Shown piece after piece: positions 1 to 7,374 of a stretch of DNA of 64,000 bases. The stretch spans positions 1 to 64,000 of the forward strand of contig JAYRHW010000283.1 in NCBI GenBank assembly GCA_041907145.1, read 5' to 3'. Each line of letters starts with the position of its first letter. The stretch's first letter is position 1. The stretch is from JAFLCA01 sp041907145. Lineage in GTDB: Bacteria; Bdellovibrionota_C; UBA2361; JAFLCA01. The position numbers and the translations under genes are program-made. The notes below the pieces were generated by a model, which was given only the letters and a program-made list of their open reading frames with translations, was not told the origin of the DNA and did no database searches.

Positions 1-43
1 AGCGAGCTAAGCCCAGACCAGAGATAATAGCTGGGCCCGTCAT
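1..43 (-). CDS. 5' end of a further gene, cut by the window edge
   Basis: An ATG at 43 starts one base after the stop codon of the HPt gene and opens a frame of 14 codons (MTGPAIISGLGLAR) before the window ends. The short peptide resembles the N-terminus of ketoacyl synthases or other alpha/beta enzymes, but it is too short for a call. The tight spacing suggests co-transcription with the HPt gene. No clear Shine-Dalgarno is visible, so the start is uncertain. Confidence 0.3.
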   Translation of the reverse strand, partial: MTGPAIISGLGLAR

Positions 44-44
44 A

Positions 45-404
45 TCACGATGAAAAATCGGCGGCACTACTTCTCTCATACGCTGCCTGAAACGCGGCAA
101 AAGCGGTCTCTAGCTCCAAGGTGATCCTTTCGATAGCAGGGGCTCCGGCGGTTAGCGGAGTATGCTCAAGCCTAGATGCAACCCCAGCGGTAATATTCGC
201 GCCGATGTTCGCCGCTGCTCCCTTTATCGAATGAGCTATGCGAGTAAAGGTCTTCTCGTCCCCGTTTGCCTGAGCAGAACGAAGAGAGCTGATGTTCTTT
301 GCAAACTCTGCGAGGAACATTCCCACGAGCTCTCGCAACAGCTCTCTGTCGTTGTCCACCCGACGGAGGGCCTCCTCTCGTGCAAATACGCTCTGGCTGT
401 TCAT
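45..404 (-). CDS. Hpt-domain phosphotransfer protein
   Basis: A small histidine-containing phosphotransfer protein of 119 residues, the type that relays phosphoryl groups between receiver domains in multistep two-component signalling in the cytoplasm. The motif AHSIKGAAANIGA lies at residues 57-69, with His58 the expected phospho-acceptor. I start it at the ATG at 404, which has AAGAGAG about eight bases upstream and lies 17 bases past the acyl-CoA dehydrogenase stop. An in-frame ATG at 443 would overlap that gene and add 13 Ser-rich residues. No cognate kinase is present in the window, so the pathway it serves is unknown. Confidence 0.8.
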   Translation of the reverse strand: MNSQSVFAREEALRRVDNDRELLRELVGMFLAEFAKNISSLRSAQANGDEKTFTRIAHSIKGAAANIGANITAGVASRLEHTPLTAGAPAIERITLELETAFAAFQAAYERSSAADFSS

Positions 405-420
405 ACGGGAACTCTCTTCG

Positions 421-1566
421 CTACTCGAGAATATGCTTGGCAATTACTAAACGCTGGATCTGGCTCGTGCCCTCGTAAATCTGCATGAGCTTGGCATCGC
501 GCATATACTTCTCGACAGGATAGTCCTTTGTGTATCCATAGCCGCCGAATATTTGAACGGCATCAGTGGTTACCCGCATTGCTGCATCTGCGGCATAACG
601 CTTGGCCATACTGGATTCCAAACTGGCCTGCGTCCCGGAATCTAAGATTTCCGCGGAGCGGTAGGTAAGCAAACGGGCCGCCTGCATCTCGGTGGCCATG
701 TCGGCGAGCATGAACTGAATTCCTTGGAAATGTGAAATTGACTGGCCGAATTGCTTTCTCTCGCGCGCATACTTCAACGCGGCCTCGTAAGCGGCTCGGC
801 CGATCCCGACAGCCATAATCGCAGTCAATGGACGACTCAGGTCCAACGTCTTCATGGCAACTCGGAACCCCTCGCCCTCCTTCCCGATTAGATTCTGTTT
901 AGGGACTCGCACGTTCTCGAAGGTTAACGCCACGGTATTGGAACACCGCTGCCCCATCTTGTTTTCATGGTGTCCTTTGCGGATTCCAGGAGCATCGGCG
1001 GGCACGACGACGCAACAAATAGCCTTATGGCCCTTGCTCCGATCGAGGGTCGCAAAGACGGTATACTGCGAAGCCACTCCACCGTTGGTGATCCACTGTT
1101 TACTGCCGTTGATAATATAACTATCACCGTCCGCCTTAATGCTCGTGCTCAGCCCGGCCGCATCTGACCCGGCTCCTGGCTCGGTAAGACAAAACGAAGC
1201 AAACAAGCCCTTCTGCGCGATAGGTTCAATGAATTTCTTCTGCTGGTCCGGAGTTCCACCAACCCTAATTGGCGTCAACGCTAAGTCATTAGCCACCATC
1301 GAAGTAGTCACTCCCGCGCAGCCGGCGGCAAGCTCCTCGATAACCAAGCAGGCATCAAAAAGAGAAAGCCCAGTGCCACCGCACTCCGCCGGCTGAATTA
1401 AATTCATCAGCCCCAAGGCGTGAGCCTTTTTGATTACTTCCGCGGGAAAATCACCAGATTCGTCGAACTCTTTGGCGATTGGCACAACCTCTGCGGCGAC
1501 GAATCGCCGAGCCTCGTCTCTTAGCGCAATCTGCTCCTCGCTCAATCCGTAATCATCAGCCTTCAT
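421..1566 (-). CDS. Acyl-CoA dehydrogenase (short/medium-chain type)
   Basis: A 381-residue flavoprotein of the acyl-CoA dehydrogenase family, which oxidises an acyl-CoA to the trans-2-enoyl-CoA and passes electrons to ETF. Visible features are the FAD/substrate motif [14 protein letters not shown] near residue 128, the glycine-rich [18 protein letters not shown] block near 340, and the YEGTSQIQR motif in which Glu365 is the expected catalytic base. Length and motifs fit the short-chain/butyryl-CoA branch. The start at 1566 is preceded by a near-perfect AAGGAGGAG ribosome binding site. It lies downstream of an IclR regulator but is separated from it by a terminator, so it probably has its own promoter. 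Confidence 0.93.
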   Translation of the reverse strand: MKADDYGLSEEQIALRDEARRFVAAEVVPIAKEFDESGDFPAEVIKKAHALGLMNLIQPAECGGTGLSLFDACLVIEELAAGCAGVTTSMVANDLALTPIRVGGTPDQQKKFIEPIAQKGLFASFCLTEPGAGSDAAGLSTSIKADGDSYIINGSKQWITNGGVASQYTVFATLDRSKGHKAICCVVVPADAPGIRKGHHENKMGQRCSNTVALTFENVRVPKQNLIGKEGEGFRVAMKTLDLSRPLTAIMAVGIGRAAYEAALKYARERKQFGQSISHFQGIQFMLADMATEMQAARLLTYRSAEILDSGTQASLESSMAKRYAADAAMRVTTDAVQIFGGYGYTKDYPVEKYMRDAKLMQIYEGTSQIQRLVIAKHILE

Positions 1567-1612
1567 AGGTTATCTCCTCCTTGACGATAGCGAGGATGTT
1601 ATCGACAGGAAA

Positions 1613-1644
1613 CAATAAAAAAAGCCCGCCATCCGGCGGGCTTT
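1613..1644 (-). terminator. Rho-independent terminator of the IclR gene
   Basis: A perfect 10-bp stem (AAAGCCCGCC at 1621-1630 pairing with GGCGGGCTTT at 1635-1644) with a 4-nt loop is followed on the minus strand by a run of seven T residues. It lies 37 bases past the IclR stop codon and would stop that transcript before the acyl-CoA dehydrogenase. Confidence 0.85.
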
Positions 1645-1680
1645 ACGAGAAGTGCGCAAGCGGAAACCGTGAGGTCTCCC

Positions 1681-2496
1681 TTACTCTATTCGGGTAGCGC
1701 GCTCCTCAGAGGGAGTGCGAGCAATCTCTTTCTCGATGCTAGATCCCAACGAGCTACGAGTTGCCCCCAGAGCATTCGAAAGCTGCGTAACTGCTTCCTC
1801 GATCTGCGGGAGCAAGACTTCAACCTTGGCGCGGTATTGCGGAGTCAAAACCTCAACAGCACCGACCACCTCATTCTTTGGACCGCGTACGACACGGCAG
1901 ATTGAGACAACATCCGGCTCGACAGCGCCGCGGTCAATGAGCTGCCCACTGTTACGGAGCTCATTCAACTGATTTCGAATGGCCGCGTCCTGCGGAGTAT
2001 TCGTAGCCAATAACTCACTGAGCACTGCATCCGACAACTGCGCGGTGAGGAGTCGGCCAGCAGCACTCATTTTGGCTGCGAAGGAGACCGCCACTCGAGG
2101 GGCCACTTTTACTGGGCGTTTGGACTCGACACTTACGGGGAACTGCACCTGGCCGTTTTGCAGGACAGCCAGACTAACGGTCTCCCCGACTCGATCGGCA
2201 AGAGCACGCAAAATCGGAAGGGCGCGATTAACGAGCGTGCTCTGCGCGAGATACGACTGCCCCAACTGCAATGCCTTGACTCCCAAACGGTAATCCTCGC
2301 TATCGTGGTTCTGCTCGACATAGCCGCGAAGCTCGAGCGTAGCCAAAAGGCGAAACACGTTATTCTTATGGAGCTTCAGACGCTTGGAGAGCTCTGTCAC
2401 GCCGACCTCGCCATGGGAGTTGCACAACTCCTCGAGCACATCGATGGCATGCGAAACCGACTGAATCATGTAATTGGCTTTTTCTCTCTTCACCAT
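1681..2496 (-). CDS. IclR-family transcriptional regulator
   Basis: A 271-residue DNA-binding regulator. The N-terminal winged helix spans about residues 10-75 (SHAIDVLEELCN, then GVTELSKRLKLHKNNVFRLLATLELRGYV split over the recognition helix), followed by a linker helix and an IclR effector-binding domain of about 170 residues. Family members sense small aromatic or aliphatic acids and often regulate catabolic genes beside them, so the adjacent acyl-CoA dehydrogenase is a possible target (inference). The start at 2496 has only a weak AGCAGG site. A candidate promoter and repeated 7-mers lie upstream, consistent with autoregulation. Confidence 0.9.
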   Translation of the reverse strand: MVKREKANYMIQSVSHAIDVLEELCNSHGEVGVTELSKRLKLHKNNVFRLLATLELRGYVEQNHDSEDYRLGVKALQLGQSYLAQSTLVNRALPILRALADRVGETVSLAVLQNGQVQFPVSVESKRPVKVAPRVAVSFAAKMSAAGRLLTAQLSDAVLSELLATNTPQDAAIRNQLNELRNSGQLIDRGAVEPDVVSICRVVRGPKNEVVGAVEVLTPQYRAKVEVLLPQIEEAVTQLSNALGATRSSLGSSIEKEIARTPSEERATRIE

Positions 2497-2510
2497 ACCT
2501 GCTATTCCGA

Positions 2511-2596
2511 TTAAGAACCCAAAAATACAGCTGAAATCTCATTGTTCTTAGCGCGATAATTCAAGAAACCAGCGAGTTAGCAGCTCGACTAAGAAC
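2511..2596. promoter_or_regulatory. Candidate IclR operator sites
   Basis: The 7-mer TAAGAAC occurs three times between the IclR start codon and its candidate promoter: at 2512-2518, inverted as GTTCTTA at 2544-2550, and at 2590-2596. The last two extend to an 8-bp inverted repeat, GTTCTTAG and CTAAGAAC. Spaced inverted copies in the leader of a regulator gene are typical of autoregulatory operators. The assignment to IclR is inference. Confidence 0.45.
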
Positions 2597-2618
2597 GTGT
2601 TTTACTGGCACTCATTGG

Positions 2619-2647
2619 CTTATAACAGGTAGATTACCCAAAGGCAA
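2619..2647 (-). promoter_or_regulatory. Candidate sigma-70 promoter of the IclR gene
   Basis: On the minus strand TTGCCT (2642-2647) and TATAAG (2619-2624) are separated by exactly 17 bases. Transcription would start near 2612, giving a leader of about 115 bases that contains the three TAAGAAC sites. Confidence 0.5.
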
Positions 2648-2688
2648 TTGTGAATTTTTTCAACGATCTATCAGAGAAGCAGGCCCGT

Positions 2689-3465
2689 TTAGCGGATGAG
2701 GTCCGCCATTTGATATAGCCCTGCTGATTTACCCATTAGGGCCTCCAGGGCGCGCAGACCACCGCGGGCAAATATACCGCGATCGGAGGTGCGGTGGGTG
2801 AGCTCAATGCGCTCGCCCTGCCCAAGGAAAAAGACGGTATGCTCACCCAACACCTCTCCGCCCCTAAGGCTTGCCACTCCAACCGAATCCGGAGTGCGGG
2901 CCCCAGGCTCCGCTCCGCGCGCCGGAACGAGACTGAGACCACCGGCCTCTGACATCGCCTTTCCGAGCGTCAAAGCCGTACCCGAAGGAGCGTCCTTCTT
3001 GTGCTGGTGATGAATCTCGAAGATCTCGGCTTGGAATCCGGATCCAAGCATGCGCTGAGCCGTAAGACAAAGCTGCTTTAGCACATGCACTGCGGTCGAA
3101 AGATTAGCCGATATGAGAATTGGGCAGCGCTCCGAAGCTCGGCGCAGACTCGCCAACTGATCTGCATTCTGCCCGCTGGAAGCGATGACGACTGGTCGCT
3201 GATACCGGGCGCATAAATCCGCAACCCGCACGCTCGAAACCGCTCCGCTAAATTCAATGACCCCATCTGCGCCTCTTATCGCTGATTCTAAATCCGCGCT
3301 AAAGCGCTGCTCATGGTAAGGAACCGGACAGTTCTGCCCGAGATGTTTCGAGCGTGGTGAAACTACGGCTGACGAGAGTGCAAACGCGGGAAACTCCGGC
3401 AAAACCTTTAGCACCTCGCTACCGGCTCTTCCCGAAGCGCCTATGACGGCCAAGCGAATAGACAT
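2689..3465 (-). CDS. dapB: 4-hydroxy-tetrahydrodipicolinate reductase
   Basis: Second enzyme of the dedicated diaminopimelate/lysine pathway: NAD(P)H-dependent reduction of hydroxy-tetrahydrodipicolinate, in the cytoplasm. The 258-residue protein has the N-terminal Rossmann motif VIGASGRAGSEV and the family signature EIHHQHKKDAPSGTAL near residues 150-165, with the catalytic His pair and the Lys of the KDAPSG loop. Length is normal. It starts five bases after dapA ends, so the two consecutive enzymes are co-transcribed. Confidence 0.95.
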   Translation of the reverse strand: MSIRLAVIGASGRAGSEVLKVLPEFPAFALSSAVVSPRSKHLGQNCPVPYHEQRFSADLESAIRGADGVIEFSGAVSSVRVADLCARYQRPVVIASSGQNADQLASLRRASERCPILISANLSTAVHVLKQLCLTAQRMLGSGFQAEIFEIHHQHKKDAPSGTALTLGKAMSEAGGLSLVPARGAEPGARTPDSVGVASLRGGEVLGEHTVFFLGQGERIELTHRTSDRGIFARGGLRALEALMGKSAGLYQMADLIR

Positions 3466-3470
3466 TGAGG

Positions 3471-4349
3471 TTACAGAAGCCCCTTGATGCGCTCTATCGT
3501 GCTGGGTTGGGCTGCGACCAACGGTAGTCGAAGAGTCGGGTGACGAATTATTCCCCGCAAAGCCAAAGCGGTCTTCACAGGTATGGGATTAGTCTCGCAA
3601 AACATAGCGCGAACCATGGGAAGAACTTTTACTTGCGCCTGGAGTGAGTCCTCCCAATGGCAGGAACGCGCTGCATCGGTAATGGCGAGCGTCTCCTTCG
3701 GCCATACGTTCGAAATGACCGAAATCACGCCGGTGCCGCCCGCAGCCATGGTGGCGTGTATCAGCCCATCCTCCCCCGACAAGATCGATATTGAGCGCTG
3801 AGTCAGCGCGAACGTATCCAAGGTTTGAGCAAGCGAGCCGCTGGCGTCCTTAAGCCCTATGATTATTCCCCGCTTGGCCAAAGAAGCAACGGTTTCCGGC
3901 AACATATTCACAGAAGTTCGACCGGGAACGTTGTAGGCGATAATCGGCAACGTACCTGCCGATCGCACCGCCAAAAAATGCTGCACGATACCATCTTGGG
4001 TAGGCTTATTATACGGAGGGGTAACGAGCAGAATCCCGTCCACGCCGGAGTCCTCGAGGTATTTCGCTAGAGAAACGGCCCGCGCGGTGCTACTTCCCCC
4101 AACTCCGGCAATAAGCGGCACGCGGCCCTTGATGTGATTGATAGCCGCGGAAACAATCTCGCGATACTCGTTGTCCTCGATCGTCGCTGCTTCACCAGTA
4201 GATCCGCAAACCACGAGGCCGTTTACTCCGGCGGCAATTTGATAATCAATCAAGGAGCACAGCGACTGAATATCCGGGGCAGAACCATCGTGCGTAAACG
4301 GCGTCGCGAGCGCGGTGAAAGTACCTAATAGAGATAGGTTTCGAGACAT
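3471..4349 (-). CDS. dapA: 4-hydroxy-tetrahydrodipicolinate synthase
   Basis: Condenses pyruvate with aspartate semialdehyde at the head of the diaminopimelate/lysine branch. The 292-residue TIM barrel shows the pyruvate-binding CGSTGEAATI motif near residue 48, the catalytic Tyr in AYNVPGRTSV near 138, and the Schiff-base Lys in IIGLKDASGS near 165. It follows the lipoprotein gene by two bases and precedes dapB by five, which is a compact operon feeding peptidoglycan and lysine synthesis. Confidence 0.96.
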   Translation of the reverse strand: MSRNLSLLGTFTALATPFTHDGSAPDIQSLCSLIDYQIAAGVNGLVVCGSTGEAATIEDNEYREIVSAAINHIKGRVPLIAGVGGSSTARAVSLAKYLEDSGVDGILLVTPPYNKPTQDGIVQHFLAVRSAGTLPIIAYNVPGRTSVNMLPETVASLAKRGIIIGLKDASGSLAQTLDTFALTQRSISILSGEDGLIHATMAAGGTGVISVISNVWPKETLAITDAARSCHWEDSLQAQVKVLPMVRAMFCETNPIPVKTALALRGIIRHPTLRLPLVAAQPSTIERIKGLL

Positions 4350-4351
4350 AA

Positions 4352-4927
4352 CTACTCTTCGAGTTCTTCTTCGGAAAGTATCGTCGAATGATCCACCGAC
4401 TTCACATCAGAGGCCTCTCCGCGCCACAATACTTGAACCAGCTGAAAGGACTCGCCCTCGACTCCTCCCTGGTTATACGGAACCACCTTATAGAGGTACG
4501 TAGATCCAGCCTTAACCCCGTTATCGAGAAAGCTAAATTGCTTCAGATCATCGGAGATATGAACTCGACGGGTAGGTCTCCCTGCCGCCTTGGCCTCGTC
4601 TTTTGCCTTGGTTAGGGCTGCAAATGCCGTATCGGCGACAGAGCCCACTATGGCGAAATTATCTTGAAGATCGATCGCGTCCTTGGCTGTCAAAAGCTGC
4701 TTCCGATACACACGATAGCCATCCAGCGAGGTCAGTGACTTGCCCCGCTGATCGGAATCGGGAGCGCGCCAAGTAAACGCTACGCCGTCAAGCGTTCCTT
4801 TGACGGTCAGAGCGCCGACAGCCTCCGGAGCAACCTTCTCCGGTGCGACGGGGGGCGCATAGCGACCGCATGAAGATAGAGAGATTCCTGCAGCGCAGAG
4901 TATAATGAAGTGAGCCAGGGTTTTCAT
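4352..4927 (-). CDS. Lipoprotein with fibronectin III-like domain
   Basis: A 191-residue predicted lipoprotein. A short signal peptide ends in the lipobox LSSC with the lipidated Cys at residue 20, followed by a Pro-rich GRYAPPVAPEK linker. The remainder resembles a fibronectin type III fold (segments FTWRAPDS, GYRVYRK and YLYKVVPYN), then an acidic tail. A short C-G-x-x-x-P-P lipoprotein beside lysine-pathway genes is a recurring arrangement; in enterobacteria the small lipoprotein LptM sits next to dapF. Any LptM-like role is inference. It is two bases upstream of dapA and is translated from the ATG at 4927. Confidence 0.75.
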   Translation of the reverse strand: MKTLAHFIILCAAGISLSSCGRYAPPVAPEKVAPEAVGALTVKGTLDGVAFTWRAPDSDQRGKSLTSLDGYRVYRKQLLTAKDAIDLQDNFAIVGSVADTAFAALTKAKDEAKAAGRPTRRVHISDDLKQFSFLDNGVKAGSTYLYKVVPYNQGGVEGESFQLVQVLWRGEASDVKSVDHSTILSEEELEE

Positions 4928-5043
4928 AGAATGCTCGTAATGGGCGCGGAAACGCGCGATAGCCGACCAGCCGAAAGTCTACACCACGGCAGAGCGAATT
5001 CCCAGCCAAAACCCGGAATGGACTCTCCTAAGCAGAACAATCG

Positions 5044-5610
5044 CTACTTGTCGACGAACCCGCGCAGACGCTTGCTACGACTAGGGTGCCGAAGTTTGCG
5101 CAGTGCTTTGGCCTCAATTTGGCGGATACGCTCACGAGTGACATCGAAGTTCTGACCAACCTCCTCGAGAGTATGATCGCTCTTCTCCCCGATACCGAAC
5201 CGCATGCGCAGCACTTTCTCCTCGCGAGGGGTAAGCGTTGCAAGCACCTTTCGAGTCTGCTCCTGCAGGTTCATGTTCACGACCGCATTAGCAGGGGACA
5301 CGACGCGCTTATCCTCGATGAAGTCTCCCAGATGGGAATCCTCTTCCTCGCCAATCGGAGTTTCCAGAGAAATAGGCTCCTTTGCGATCTTCAGAACCTT
5401 GCGGACCTTATCGATCGGTATCTCCATCTTTTCCGCGATCTCTTCCGGGGTCGGCTCACGGCCCAACTCCTGGACAAGTTGTCGCGAGGTGCGCACCAAC
5501 TTATTGATCGTTTCAATCATATGAACGGGGATACGAATGATTCTGGCCTGATCGGCAATCGCCCTCGTGATCGCTTGTCGAATCCACCAGGTGGCGTAGG
5601 TAGAGAACAT
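5044..5610 (-). CDS. rpoD: RNA polymerase sigma-70 (RpoD), C-terminal part after an in-frame stop
   Basis: This frame continues the rpoD reading frame beyond an internal TAA at 5623-5625. It encodes sigma regions 2.3-2.4 ([11 protein letters not shown]), 3 and 4, ending with the region 4.2 helix-turn-helix [20 protein letters not shown] and the terminal LRKLRHPSR motif. The ATG at 5610 replaces the conserved Lys of the YK-FSTYA sequence and has no convincing Shine-Dalgarno, so independent translation is doubtful. One further departure from consensus, ARIIRIPVH instead of ARTIRIPVH, lies in the region 2.4/3.0 boundary. It is best read as the second half of one gene covering 5044-7233. Confidence 0.85.
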   Translation of the reverse strand: MFSTYATWWIRQAITRAIADQARIIRIPVHMIETINKLVRTSRQLVQELGREPTPEEIAEKMEIPIDKVRKVLKIAKEPISLETPIGEEEDSHLGDFIEDKRVVSPANAVVNMNLQEQTRKVLATLTPREEKVLRMRFGIGEKSDHTLEEVGQNFDVTRERIRQIEAKALRKLRHPSRSKRLRGFVDK

Positions 5611-5628
5611 ATAGACGCGCTGTTACTC
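5606..5628 (-). other. In-frame stop and substitution cluster inside rpoD
   Basis: On the minus strand the codons are GAG TAA CAG CGC GTC TAT ATG TTC, whereas the nearly invariant primary-sigma sequence here is E-Y-R-R-G-Y-K-F. The frame is intact, so this is not an indel. Tyr became a stop, and the R, G and K positions read Q, V and M. Each altered codon differs from a consensus codon by a single base (for example TAC to TAA and AAG to ATG). The site lies between the core-binding helix of region 2.2 and the promoter-melting aromatic residues of region 2.3. Confidence 0.9.
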
Positions 5629-7233
5629 TAACTTATCCACGGCCTTCATCAGGCCGATATTTCCTTCCTGGATAAGATCGAGAAATTGCAATCCGCGATT
5701 GGTATACTTCTTGGCGATCGACACCACCAAGCGCAGATTCGCCTCAACTAACTCCCGCTTAGCTTCATAAGCACGCACCTCGCCGTCACGCAAAACGCGA
5801 ACGCAGCGCTGGTACTCAGCAATATCCATGAGAACTTTATTCTCATGCTCATCAAGCTTCTCCTTCACGGCTCGTAACTGGTCGCCCAAATCACGCGCTT
5901 CAGTGGCCTTCATTTTCAGGCGGCGACAAGCGCGTTTAAACTCAAGCTGATTCGGCGAAACGAGCTCGGGCATAGCCTCCAGCAACTCGGCACGCGGCCT
6001 GCCCACCCCTCTCTCTACGGCACCGAGCTCTGTCATTACGGCCTTGATAGTATCATCGGTCTCCTTGATGAGGTTGCTCATCTTGGCATACTGCTTGCCG
6101 TTCAGATTAAGCTTGATGATCTTGTTCGCATTGGCATCCAAGATCCGTCGATAGCGACGCTCGACCTCGGGTAAGTTGCGCTTATGCTGGCGCCTTGCAA
6201 TGCGTAAATCTTCGAAAATCCTATGCGTGTCCTTGAGCGCCTTTTTATAAAGCGAGGCTCTCTTGAGAAATTTCTTGCGCTGCTCCTCGTCTTCCTGGTT
6301 GACCTGTGGAGTCTTATCGTCCTCCTTTTGAGCGTCGTACTCGCCTTCCTCGTCCTCAGTAGGGCGCGGCTTCTTCTGTTCCTCCTCTTCCTCCTTCTCT
6401 TCGGCCTCGGCGGAGTCCTGCTCAGCCTCTTCCTCTTCGAAGAGATCGCGCAGTCGAACTTCTTCATTCTTAACTTGATCGAACAAGTTTACCGTGTAGA
6501 GCAGTGAAAGCGGCTGGCGCAGGGTCTGGTCCGTTGCAGCCTTAAGTCCAGCCTCTATTTTCTTGGCGATTTCTACTTCACCTTCACGAGTGAGAAGGCT
6601 TACGTTTCCCATTTCGCGCAAATACATGCGCACGGGATCTGAGCTCTTGCCAAGCGCCGATGCATCGAGCGAATCGTCACCCGCCGGCTCCGGAGCAATG
6701 CCCGGATCCATCGCCTCTTCGAAGCCCTCGCTGTTCTGGTCTACGATATCGATATCGTTTTCACCGAACATGGAGATGACGTCTTCCATTTGGTCTTCGC
6801 TGACCAGTTCGGAATCCAGTGCTTCATTCAAGTCTTCAACAGTGAGATAGCCCTTCTCCTTGCCGAGTTCCATCAAACGCGCGACTTCGACTTCCCCAAC
6901 ACCGCCCTTCTCGCCCTTCTTATCGGCTCCTGCAGGGCGATCCGTTTCGCCAGCAGTTTCATCCCGCGGTTTGCGTTCGAGTACCGGACCTGCCTTGGTC
7001 ATTTTTACTACTGAGCGGGGCTGCTCGTGTTCCTTGCTTCCCTCGGCCTTCACAGCTCCGCGCTTCAGGTCCGTCGGCTCCGCATCAGAATCGCTCTTCT
7101 TCTTGCGGAGAGGAAGTGCCAGGCGTTTGCCCTTGAGCTTCACGACGGCGCGCGTTTTGACAGTTGACTTGGCAGCAAGCTTGACATCGCGTGCACCAGC
7201 GTCACGCTTCTTAATTCTCTTCTTTACTTTCAC
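5623..7233 (-). CDS. rpoD: RNA polymerase sigma-70 (RpoD), N-terminal part ending at an in-frame stop
   Basis: The first 536 codons of the primary sigma factor. They comprise a basic Lys-rich extension of about 110 residues, region 1.1 ([12 protein letters not shown]), region 1.2 ([21 protein letters not shown]), a long non-conserved region with a Glu-rich stretch, and regions 2.1-2.2 ending in [18 protein letters not shown] just before a TAA. The RNA polymerase-binding helix is therefore here, while promoter recognition is encoded after the stop. Start is a GTG at 7233 with AGGGTGG upstream. With dnaG it forms the common dnaG-rpoD pair, but a separate promoter appears to lie between them. 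Confidence 0.9.
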   Translation of the reverse strand: MKVKKRIKKRDAGARDVKLAAKSTVKTRAVVKLKGKRLALPLRKKKSDSDAEPTDLKRGAVKAEGSKEHEQPRSVVKMTKAGPVLERKPRDETAGETDRPAGADKKGEKGGVGEVEVARLMELGKEKGYLTVEDLNEALDSELVSEDQMEDVISMFGENDIDIVDQNSEGFEEAMDPGIAPEPAGDDSLDASALGKSSDPVRMYLREMGNVSLLTREGEVEIAKKIEAGLKAATDQTLRQPLSLLYTVNLFDQVKNEEVRLRDLFEEEEAEQDSAEAEEKEEEEEQKKPRPTEDEEGEYDAQKEDDKTPQVNQEDEEQRKKFLKRASLYKKALKDTHRIFEDLRIARRQHKRNLPEVERRYRRILDANANKIIKLNLNGKQYAKMSNLIKETDDTIKAVMTELGAVERGVGRPRAELLEAMPELVSPNQLEFKRACRRLKMKATEARDLGDQLRAVKEKLDEHENKVLMDIAEYQRCVRVLRDGEVRAYEAKRELVEANLRLVVSIAKKYTNRGLQFLDLIQEGNIGLMKAVDKLE

Positions 7234-7323
7234 GGACTGTTACCACCCTAAAAATGATAGGCGCACTCGAGTTGAATTTTGGCAAAATGAGATTACTTTC
7301 CGGCTGAAAAGCACCGACCCGAC

Positions 7324-7351
7324 ATCATAAGAATACTGAGCGAAATTACAA
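7324..7351 (-). promoter_or_regulatory. Candidate sigma-70 promoter of rpoD
   Basis: On the minus strand TTGTAA (7346-7351) and TATGAT (7324-7329) are 16 bases apart, in the 141-base gap between dnaG and rpoD. Transcription would begin near 7317, about 85 bases before the GTG start. Confidence 0.5.
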
Positions 7352-7374
7352 GACTACCAACCCTACACCGACGC

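Noticed and set aside
5606..5628. Reassignment of TAA to Tyr as the explanation for the rpoD interruption
   Set aside because: Other full-length genes here, such as carB and dapB, end normally in TAA. The frame is also intact, so a frameshift is excluded.
6223..6507. Hydrophobic plus-strand frame antisense to rpoD
   Set aside because: It mirrors the Glu-rich region of the sigma factor on the other strand; no ribosome binding site.
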